Source: Candidatus Latescibacterota bacterium (GTDB lineage Bacteria > Latescibacterota > UBA2968 > UBA8231). Taken from it: 20,525 nucleotides of DNA. The stretch is taken from the NCBI GenBank assembly GCA_021295675.1, contig JAGWBY010000016.1:1-20525 (forward strand), in the 5' to 3' direction. Shown piece after piece: positions 1-5,960 of the stretch. Positions within the stretch are counted from its first letter, which is position 1, and each line of letters begins with the position of its first letter. Position numbers and translations under genes: made by a program. The notes below the pieces were generated by a model. The model had not been told where the DNA came from, did no database searches, and saw only the letters and a list, made by a program, of their open reading frames with translations.

Positions 1-1
1 A

Positions 2-733
2 AGCGACATGGTCCGCGCCAACGCCGCCATTGACTCGCTGACCTACTCACTCGACGACTCCAACCGCTTGCTCGATGATATGCGGGCGCAAGTAGATAGC
101 ACTCAACAGGTCAACGACAAGCTCCTCGAAAACGTACAAAAGCTCAACAAAGAGCTGCGGCACTGGAGTAAACTGGCCACCGAATACAAGCAGAGTAATG
201 AGCAGTTAAAGATCGAAATTGATCAGTTAAGACAGGAAAAGCAAGCGGATCGCTACACCATTTCCCAGCTGCGTTCCGAGACCGACCGCCTCAATGGCGA
301 GCTGCTGGAAACCCACAGCAGCATCCGTCGCCAGAGCGATCACATCCGCCGCTTAGAGCAAGAGTTGGCCCAGACCAAGGCCGAACTGGACGAGGCCAAG
401 AAGGCCGCGCAAAACGCAGTGTACCTCTACGCTGCCAACGAAACCCAGCTCGTAGAGCAGGGCTATCTCAAAACCTACCGGCCCTTTGGCAGCGGATTCC
501 GCAAGCAGTACGAGTTGGTTAAACAGATCCGCCGCGACAGCCCAGGCACCCAAGTCGCGCCTATTGGCCAAACCATCTCGCTACCAGGCGAAGTCGAGGC
601 TCTCGTCGATCACTACGGCAGACTCAGGAAGGGGGATGACTACGAAATGACACACGGCGACGCCGGCGTTCAGGTCGCGTTCCTCAACGAGTTAGCCGGT
701 GGCACGGGCGTCTTGGCGATACTCAAGGAATAG
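2..733 (+). CDS. Coiled-coil protein of unknown function (5' end outside window)
   Basis: The reading frame is open to the left edge, so the ATG at 8 need not be the true start and an N-terminal signal or membrane segment may be missing. From the ATG, residues 10-135 form a long, polar heptad-like coiled coil rich in Gln, Glu, Lys and Leu. A globular tail of about 105 residues follows, starting near AVYLYAANETQLVEQGYL and ending in a hydrophobic strand (TGVLAILKE). The order coil, then YxxAxxxxLxxxGxL, then a short beta-rich end recalls a family of FCB-group coiled-coil proteins often mislabelled as SMC-like. That is recalled from general knowledge and not tested. It converges with the ExbD-like gene, with only 8 bases between the stop codons and no convincing terminator. 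A role in the cell envelope is possible but not shown. Confidence 0.7.
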   Translation, partial: SDMVRANAAIDSLTYSLDDSNRLLDDMRAQVDSTQQVNDKLLENVQKLNKELRHWSKLATEYKQSNEQLKIEIDQLRQEKQADRYTISQLRSETDRLNGELLETHSSIRRQSDHIRRLEQELAQTKAELDEAKKAAQNAVYLYAANETQLVEQGYLKTYRPFGSGFRKQYELVKQIRRDSPGTQVAPIGQTISLPGEVEALVDHYGRLRKGDDYEMTHGDAGVQVAFLNELAGGTGVLAILKE

Positions 734-741
734 CTTGGCCC

Positions 742-1161
742 TCACCAAGTGTGGACATAGACCGCCGAGCGCACCTTCTCCCCCGCTTGGTCGGTCGAAA
801 GCAACGAGTCGGCAAACGATGCGTGTTTGGCCAGCCGCTCGCGGCTACCTCCTTTGAGAAATAAGTGCAAATTAGCTTCAGGTTCGGCGGCGAGGCGGCG
901 CACCATGCGGCGGAAATCCCACTCGCTCAAGGGGCTGTCGATGGTGTAGCCATCGCGCGATAGCCCCATACCCGCGCTCGTGTAGAGCATGACCCGATCC
1001 CCAGGCTGTGGATCGTGGCGGTGCACCCGCCAAACCGGTTGCGTCGCGTTGAGAATCATAATGCCCAAGCTCAACATCAGCATCATAATGCCCAAGAAGA
1101 GTTCCTTGCTAATATCGTGCTCTTCAAACTCGACGGCTTGGCGTTTGAGATAACGGCTCAC
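742..1161 (-). CDS. ExbD/TolR-like single-span membrane protein
   Basis: 139 residues starting with GTG, whose last two bases overlap the stop of the upstream channel gene (GTGA overlap), a strong sign of translational coupling. A short charged cytoplasmic N-terminus (1-19) is followed by one membrane helix (about 20-40, ELFLGIMMLMLSLGIMILN). A periplasmic domain of about 95 residues then has the alternating pattern of ExbD (strand, DGY, acidic-hydrophobic helix, strand LHLFLKG). In classical ExbD/TolR/MotB the membrane helix carries a conserved Asp for proton passage. Here the helix has none, and only a Glu sits at its cytoplasmic edge. No OmpA-type peptidoglycan-binding domain is present. 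The call rests mainly on the adjacent ExbB-like gene plus topology, and sequence similarity alone would be weak. Confidence 0.6.
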   Translation of the reverse strand: MSRYLKRQAVEFEEHDISKELFLGIMMLMLSLGIMILNATQPVWRVHRHDPQPGDRVMLYTSAGMGLSRDGYTIDSPLSEWDFRRMVRRLAAEPEANLHLFLKGGSRERLAKHASFADSLLSTDQAGEKVRSAVYVHTW

Positions 1162-1934
1162 AATCTTCTATTCCTCTCTCTGACCCAAGCGTCCTCCTGT
1201 CGGGCCAGCCGCTGGACCAAGTAGTCGGCGATTTTGCGCAGCGGCAAGTAGGCCAAGAGGCCGACGAGCGTGGTCTTAAAGGCCAAAACCAAACCCTCGG
1301 CCATGGCGCTGAGCGCCTTAAAGGTCTGAGTGGCCTCGTCAATCTGACTCAATTCCTGCGCGGTTAGCAGGATGCCGCAGACCGTGCCCAAGTAGCCGTA
1401 CAGAGGTATCCGCGCCAGATCGCGGCGCACGTGCGTCAAAGGATCACCGAGAAACCCCACCAACTCGTCCACCAACTCCTCGTCCCGGCTCTTGAGATCG
1501 CTGTAGTTGGTGGCTTGGCGCTGCAATTCTGTTAGCTTCTCCATTCTCCTGCGGCCCAAGGTGTTAGCGCCGGGGCCTCCTTTCCTCTCCCAAGCCCGTT
1601 CCTCGCGCCGAAGGTGCGAATTAATGTATGCTAAGCTCAACAGATGGCCACCAGCCGACCAAGCGATCAGCACGTATGAGAAGCGACCAATCCACGCAAA
1701 GGGACTGACTAACTGCGGGTTGACGAAGAGGTAATAAGCGGGCAGTGCCCCGACGATCAACCCGGTCAGCAAACCGATACTGCTAGCGAGGAACCGCAGG
1801 CGGGACACGTATAGAGAGTACGCCGCGTCGTGCCGGCGCATACGCCGGGCTCGCCGTAAGTGCAAACAGCTAACGGTGACGCCGCCGGCCAATGTCAACA
1901 GGATGCTACTGCCTAATACTAGTTCGTTGTTCAA
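1158..1934 (-). CDS. MotA/TolQ/ExbB-family channel protein
   Basis: 258 residues from a TTG start, 6 bases after the stop of the preceding gene, with a GGGATAGGA-like ribosome site just upstream. The hallmark of the family is seen at about 176-232: PLYGYLGTVCGILL, then after a short loop GLVLAFKTTLVGLLAYLP, the two pore-lining helices of ExbB/TolQ/MotA. Further hydrophobic segments lie at about 4-24, 47-70 and 82-104, so five spans are predicted, more than the three of ExbB. The cytoplasmic loop (105-173) is charged. Known relatives assemble as pentamers around an ExbD/MotB-type dimer and turn ion flow into work on an envelope partner. The likely partner here is the ExbD-like gene that overlaps its end. 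The force-receiving partner may be the anchored protein encoded just upstream, which is an inference from order. Confidence 0.8.
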   Translation of the reverse strand: MNNELVLGSSILLTLAGGVTVSCLHLRRARRMRRHDAAYSLYVSRLRFLASSIGLLTGLIVGALPAYYLFVNPQLVSPFAWIGRFSYVLIAWSAGGHLLSLAYINSHLRREERAWERKGGPGANTLGRRRMEKLTELQRQATNYSDLKSRDEELVDELVGFLGDPLTHVRRDLARIPLYGYLGTVCGILLTAQELSQIDEATQTFKALSAMAEGLVLAFKTTLVGLLAYLPLRKIADYLVQRLARQEDAWVRERNRRL

Positions 1935-1940
1935 GAGGTC

Positions 1941-3140
1941 CTATCCCTTCGCACTCAAGAGCTTCCACCATTGCCGACTTGCCACCCCCAGATAGAACAA
2001 CAAGCCCGTTGCAATCCCCCACAACTCCCACGGCGCGCTGCGGATACTGTAGATGCCCTGAGTGGACGATTTCTGTCCACCCATTCCCGTTCCCCTAGCA
2101 CGGCCCTCACCTTTGGTTGAACCACGTGCCGCCGGGGGTGCGTAATCCCGGCGGCGGTCTGCTTCCCCCCGCGCTGTGCCAGTCACAGCGCGCTGCGGCA
2201 CGATGTGGCTCGTGCCTTTGAGAGCCTGTTTTTTTGGGAAGATCAACTCGCGTTGCGCAGCGGGCAGTGCCTCGGTCCAAGCGAGCAGTTTTTTCGCCGC
2301 ATCTATACTTTCGACTTCGGCCAATTTGCTCGCTTTACCGAGGGAAAAGGCCAGCCGTCCACGGACAAATCCCTGGTAGAGCACGTCCTGTGTGGGGCTG
2401 CGGCGTGCGTCGAGCTTTTGCGCCAATTCATCGCGTTGCTTTTGCAGATGCACCAGACGGCTGACGACCATATGAGTCTCCATGGGCTGGTGCGATACGT
2501 TGCCGGCCGCACCTCTGAGCGGCCGACGCCGTGCCGCGCGGGCCAATTGTGCGGCGTCGAACTGGGTCTCTAATTCGACTTCGCCAAACAGCGTCGTCCC
2601 CCAGATGACTTCAGCCCCGGGAATGTCGGGCAAGCTGTGGTTGTAAAAACGCGGCTCGGCCCGCTGGCCGTCCACCCACCAACGGCTATCGCCAGTAGCC
2701 AGCACCTTGCGCAAACGGCCGCGGCCGTCTTGCAAGTACAAACCAGCCATAAAGCCGCTTTCGACTCGGTCAGTATCCCAGCAATGGGCACGCAAGACAT
2801 TGGACTCGCGCAGGTACACGACGGGAATTTCGACTCGGACCGGAGTCAAACGCGTCTCCCCGATCCGGTGTCCATTGAGTAACAGCTCGGCTTCGTCGTC
2901 GGCCCAGAAAATCAGTATCAGTTTGGAATTGGCTGGCAATAGCCGACTATCTCCTTTTCGCTTTGCAAATTCGCGCAGCTTATCGCCCCCATAGAGGCGG
3001 ACCAAAGTATCGATGCTGGCGGACACCTGGTTGTATTGTTGTCTCAATGCCACCACATCATCAGCCATAGCCGTAGCGGGCCAGCCGACTCCGCATGCCA
3101 CCCAAGGCAACCAACACATCCATCGCGCATAGCCCCTCAT
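1941..3140 (-). CDS. Secreted, C-terminally anchored beta-sandwich (galactose-binding-like) protein
   Basis: I take ATG at 3140, giving 399 residues, because it overlaps the stop of the SDR gene (ATGA) and begins a clear signal peptide: MRGYARW, a hydrophobic core, then ATAMA-DD as cleavage site near residue 26. A longer reading from 3194 would bury the signal peptide. About residues 55-170 read like the galactose-binding-like beta-sandwich attached to many glycoside hydrolases (FWADDEAELLLNGHRIGET, later NVLRAHCWD, then GDSRWWVDG). A charged helical stretch follows, then a low-complexity Arg/Gly/Lys-rich linker (about 325-365), and a final hydrophobic helix (WGIATGLLFYLGVA) with a basic tail (SRQWWKLLSAKG). 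This is the topology of an inner-membrane-anchored periplasmic protein. Function is unknown. Sugar or glycan binding is inferred from fold resemblance only. Confidence 0.65.
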   Translation of the reverse strand: MRGYARWMCWLPWVACGVGWPATAMADDVVALRQQYNQVSASIDTLVRLYGGDKLREFAKRKGDSRLLPANSKLILIFWADDEAELLLNGHRIGETRLTPVRVEIPVVYLRESNVLRAHCWDTDRVESGFMAGLYLQDGRGRLRKVLATGDSRWWVDGQRAEPRFYNHSLPDIPGAEVIWGTTLFGEVELETQFDAAQLARAARRRPLRGAAGNVSHQPMETHMVVSRLVHLQKQRDELAQKLDARRSPTQDVLYQGFVRGRLAFSLGKASKLAEVESIDAAKKLLAWTEALPAAQRELIFPKKQALKGTSHIVPQRAVTGTARGEADRRRDYAPPAARGSTKGEGRARGTGMGGQKSSTQGIYSIRSAPWELWGIATGLLFYLGVASRQWWKLLSAKG

Positions 3141-3907
3141 ATATTGGACTTGGATTGCCCCCCATCGACATTGATGCAGGCACCGGTCACCCATTTGGCT
3201 CGGTCGGAGGCCAAAAAGGCCACTACATCGGCGACTTCTTCCGGCGTGCCAAAGCGGCCAAAGGGGATATTGGCGTCGATAAAGGCCTGGATTTGCGCTG
3301 GATTTTCCTTCATCCGTCGCTCCCAGCTCCCCCCGGGAAAGAGAATGGAGCCTGGGGCCACGGTATTGACGCGGATGTTCTTTTTCGCCGCTTCAATGGC
3401 TAGGTTGGCCCCTAGGCTGATCATCGCTGCCTTGGCCGCGTTATAGGAAACCGGCCCACCGGTTTCGCGTCCAAAAATCGAGGCGATATTGACGATACTG
3501 CCGCCCCCGCCCGCTTCCATCACCGGAATAGCCGCACGGCTTACCCGCACAGCAGAAAGAAAGCTCCAGTTGACGATAGTATTCCACTCCTCGTCGTCGA
3601 TCTCGACAAAGGGGGTCCACTTGGAGCCGCCAACGTTATTTACGAGGACATCGAGCCGGCCAAAGCGCTCCTGCGCCGCCTGCACCACCGCAACGGCCCC
3701 CTCGGGCGTCGTCAGATCTTGCGCGGTGGCCTCCACCTTTGCGCCTCCACTGGCTAATTCGGCGGCCGCTTCCTCCAGCGCATCGGCACCGCGAGCGCAG
3801 ATACAGAGCCGCGCCCCTTCGGCGGCCAAGGCCGCGGCAATGCGCTTGCCGATGCCGCGACTAGCTCCAGTTACCAAGGCGACTTTGTCGTTGAGTCCTA
3901 AGTCCAT
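3137..3907 (-). CDS. Short-chain dehydrogenase/reductase (SDR)
   Basis: 256 residues, full length for a classical SDR. The cofactor motif TGASRGIG is at 13-20, the structural NNVGG at 90-94, and the catalytic Ser143, Tyr155 and Lys159 are in place (SYNAAKA). The C-terminal VTGACINVDGGQ matches the end of FabG-like and gluconate/cyclohexanol dehydrogenase-like members. Arg16 after the Gly-rich turn and Arg39 after strand 2 favour NADP(H) over NAD(H), an inference from family rules. The start is supported by AGGA six bases upstream. It lies 12 bases after the exchanger gene and its stop overlaps the ATG of the anchored protein by 4 bases, so it is part of the same operon. The substrate cannot be named. 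A FabG role in fatty acid synthesis is unlikely without other fab genes nearby. Confidence 0.88.
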   Translation of the reverse strand: MDLGLNDKVALVTGASRGIGKRIAAALAAEGARLCICARGADALEEAAAELASGGAKVEATAQDLTTPEGAVAVVQAAQERFGRLDVLVNNVGGSKWTPFVEIDDEEWNTIVNWSFLSAVRVSRAAIPVMEAGGGGSIVNIASIFGRETGGPVSYNAAKAAMISLGANLAIEAAKKNIRVNTVAPGSILFPGGSWERRMKENPAQIQAFIDANIPFGRFGTPEEVADVVAFLASDRAKWVTGACINVDGGQSKSNI

Positions 3908-3919
3908 TGGGATCCTTTC

Positions 3920-4918
3920 TCAGGGGGCCGGCACTTGTAGCGCACCGGGATTGGTGGTAAACAGGTGGGCCAGATAGGCCATGCAGAGGACGAACAGCAC
4001 GACACCCTTCCAGCGGTTCAGCCCGTAGCCGAGGCGCATCGAGCCGAGCATGACCAAGACGATCGCCATCATCCACGGGAACATAAAATTGACCACTTGC
4101 GGCGCAATGGTCAGAGGATTGGCCAGTGCTGAGGCCCCGGCAATCCAGCAGATATTGAGAATATCCGCGCCGAGGATATTGCCCACAGCCAAGGCACCTT
4201 GGCCCTTGCGGGCCGCGACGATGCAGGTGGCGATCTCGGGAATTGAAGTGCCCAAGGCCACGACCACCAAGCCGATGACCACCTGCGGCAGGCCCAGCGC
4301 CGCGGCCACTACCGGCGTCGCCAAGACGATAGCATGGCTGCTGACAATGACGCCGGTCAGCCCCCCTACAAAGAACGCGGCGACAATCCACAAGCTGCGG
4401 GCGGCACCCTCTTCCTCGGCTTGGTGTGGCTGCCGTCGCTGTTCCCAAAACGAATAGAGCAGATAGAGCGCAAAGAGCACCACCAAAACCCCGCCCTCGC
4501 TGCGAGCCAAGGTCCCGTCGTAGGCCATATACCAAGCGGCCAAGTCAACAACAATGAGAAAAAGCGCCGCCGAGCGCAGCACGACGCGGTCAATGGGTAT
4601 GGCCTCCCGCGCAAAAAGTGCCGCCATGGGTAGAGCGATGCCGTCGTCGTAGATGACCGACCCCACGGCGTTGCCCAGCGCCACTTCGGGGTTGCCTTTG
4701 AGGGCAGCGGTCACCGAGACGGCCAACTCCGGCGCGGTGGTGCCAATGCCGACGATGACGATGCCGATCAGGATCGGTGGAGCGCGGAGATAGTGTGCAA
4801 TATCGATGGCCCCCTCTACTAGCCAATCGGCACACTTGGCCAGTAGCGCGAAGGACAAGGCCATCAGGACCACCGCCGTCCACAGGCCCATGTCCTCGCC
4901 CAAACCTATCATATCCAT
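3920..4918 (-). CDS. Sodium/calcium exchanger family (CaCA, YrbG-like) protein
   Basis: About 332 residues from ATG 4918, chosen because AGGTGG lies just upstream; a GTG at 4927 and an ATG at 4912 are alternatives. Ten or so hydrophobic helices form two inverted halves, each with an alpha repeat: GTTAPELAVSVTAALKG followed by GNAVGSVIYDD in the first half, and GTSIPEIATCIVAARKG followed by GNILGADILN in the second. The two cation-binding Glu residues (in APE and IPE) are present. The central loop (WEQRRQPHQAEEEG) is short, as in prokaryotic members that swap Ca2+ for Na+ or H+ at the inner membrane. The usual GSN Asn is Val in repeat 1, and the GS Ser is Ala in repeat 2, so ion preference may differ. 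It lies 16 bases after the amidohydrolase and 12 before the SDR. Confidence 0.88.
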   Translation of the reverse strand: MDMIGLGEDMGLWTAVVLMALSFALLAKCADWLVEGAIDIAHYLRAPPILIGIVIVGIGTTAPELAVSVTAALKGNPEVALGNAVGSVIYDDGIALPMAALFAREAIPIDRVVLRSAALFLIVVDLAAWYMAYDGTLARSEGGVLVVLFALYLLYSFWEQRRQPHQAEEEGAARSLWIVAAFFVGGLTGVIVSSHAIVLATPVVAAALGLPQVVIGLVVVALGTSIPEIATCIVAARKGQGALAVGNILGADILNICWIAGASALANPLTIAPQVVNFMFPWMMAIVLVMLGSMRLGYGLNRWKGVVLFVLCMAYLAHLFTTNPGALQVPAP

Positions 4919-4934
4919 TCCATCCACCTACGGA

Positions 4935-5828
4935 TTACGTTTGGGAATCGGCCGCAGGCGACACATCTAGGTAGGAAGACAAGAGACGCTCGGCGTTTTG
5001 GTAGGCGATCTTGTCAAAGGCTTCTGCAGGTAGCTCAAGGGTATGCAGAAAATCCATCAGTTGGGAGTCAAAGTAGTCCCTACCAAAGAGCAATTTGTCC
5101 TGAAATTCGAGGAGAAAGTCGCGCCCGAAGTCCCGGTCCCTTTGCAGTGCGCGCAATCCCGACCCGGCCGACAGATCGGCATATAAGTTGCGGTACTGGC
5201 GCATCATCGGAGCCAAGCGTCCATTCGGCAGTACCGGGCCGCTCGGGTAGCTCTCCTTGGCGTAGCGATCATCCCCGGAAATATGCGCCCAGAACCCGGG
5301 GGCATGACCGATAAAGACCGTCTGCGGACAGGCCGCCACCGCGCGTTCAAGCGCGTCGAGACTGCCGCCGTACCACCAGTTGGGACGTGGGTAATCGCCG
5401 CGGCCGTGGTCGATTGGATAGTCGAGATGGATCGTAATGGGCAAGCGCATTGCGCCGCAAGCCTCGTACAGACGCAGTGCGTCTGGATCATCAAACGGCA
5501 GGCGCACCTTCAGCTCGGAGGCCACCTGCACGCCGTGGATTTCGACTGCGGCCTTGAGCCGATCTATGGCGTCGGGCCGTTTGGGATGCGGCATATAACC
5601 AAGGACAAAGCGATCAGGGGCTTCCCTGCCGACGGCCAGCACATCTTCGAAGGGAATCCCCCAGCCCGTAGGGGGCAACACCGAGTGATACGAAGGCGAG
5701 TATTCATCTGCAGGGACCTCCCACGAGAAAAGCCACATCTGGTCGATGCCCTGCTCGTCCATGTTGCGCAGGATTTTGGCGGCGTTAAAGCCGTGCCAAT
5801 TGGGGTGATTATGCGCGTCAATGAGCAT
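4935..5828 (-). CDS. Amidohydrolase family 2 (TIM-barrel metal-dependent hydrolase)
   Basis: 297 residues beginning MLIDAHNH, so the HxH metal motif (His6, His8) is at the very start as usual for the amidohydrolase-2 / ACMSD-like group. Other likely active-site residues are His134 (ITIHLD), His175 (FIGHAPGFW) and Asp251 (FGRDYFD), at the ends of barrel strands in the expected order. Relatives are decarboxylases or hydrolases of small acids and lactones; the substrate here is unknown. It is the first gene of the six-gene minus-strand run. There is no ribosome site before the ATG. Instead a strong promoter ends 6 bases upstream, so the mRNA is probably leaderless, which agrees with this start. 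The pairing of the gene with an exchanger and an SDR does not point to a known pathway. Confidence 0.85.
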   Translation of the reverse strand: MLIDAHNHPNWHGFNAAKILRNMDEQGIDQMWLFSWEVPADEYSPSYHSVLPPTGWGIPFEDVLAVGREAPDRFVLGYMPHPKRPDAIDRLKAAVEIHGVQVASELKVRLPFDDPDALRLYEACGAMRLPITIHLDYPIDHGRGDYPRPNWWYGGSLDALERAVAACPQTVFIGHAPGFWAHISGDDRYAKESYPSGPVLPNGRLAPMMRQYRNLYADLSAGSGLRALQRDRDFGRDFLLEFQDKLLFGRDYFDSQLMDFLHTLELPAEAFDKIAYQNAERLLSSYLDVSPAADSQT

Positions 5829-5834
5829 TTGTTA

Positions 5835-5863
5835 ATGATATTCTCGCGGGTGAAAACTGTCAA
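5835..5863 (-). promoter_or_regulatory. Sigma-70-type promoter giving a leaderless transcript
   Basis: On the minus strand TTGACA (5863-5858, 6/6 match) and TATCAT (5840-5835, 5/6) are separated by exactly 17 bases. The -10 box ends 6 bases before the amidohydrolase ATG at 5828. Transcription would therefore start at or within a base or two of the A of ATG, leaving no room for a 5' leader. The absence of a Shine-Dalgarno sequence agrees with this. Confidence 0.75.
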
Positions 5864-5905
5864 GATAAAGCACAGTTTATTTGCAGCATTTTGTAATAAT
5901 TATTC

Positions 5906-5955
5906 TTGATTAATAATTTTTATTTATTATATTATTTACCTATTCACAAAAGGAG
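5906..5955 (+). promoter_or_regulatory. Candidate argG promoter and ribosome binding site
   Basis: The 132-base gap 5829-5960 is strikingly AT-rich on its right side (5890-5940). A possible -35 TTGATT (5906-5911) and -10 TATATT (5928-5933) are 16 bases apart. In such AT-rich DNA other -10 choices exist, so the promoter position is uncertain. The ribosome site AGGAG (5951-5955), five bases before the ATG at 5961, is clear and fixes the argG start. Confidence 0.45.
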
Positions 5956-5960
5956 CAACC

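Noticed and set aside
734..749. Small hairpin CTTGG/CCAAG between the convergent genes
   Set aside because: Only five pairs and no T-run on either strand; too weak to call a terminator.
1158..1934. Zorya-type defence or flagellar motor genes
   Set aside because: No long coiled tail on the channel protein, no OmpA-type domain on its partner, and no zorC/D/E or flagellar genes nearby.
2205..2573. Open frames on the plus strand across the anchored-protein gene
   Set aside because: Antisense shadows; the minus-strand frame has a signal peptide, domain-like sequence and operon fit.
3861..4535. Long minus-strand frame overlapping the exchanger
   Set aside because: Shadow frame of the exchanger gene, with Arg/Gly-rich composition and no membrane pattern of its own.
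5890..5950. ARG-box-like AT-rich sequence before argG
   Set aside because: Pieces such as TATTCA resemble an ArgR site, but the region is nearly all A and T, so chance matches are expected.
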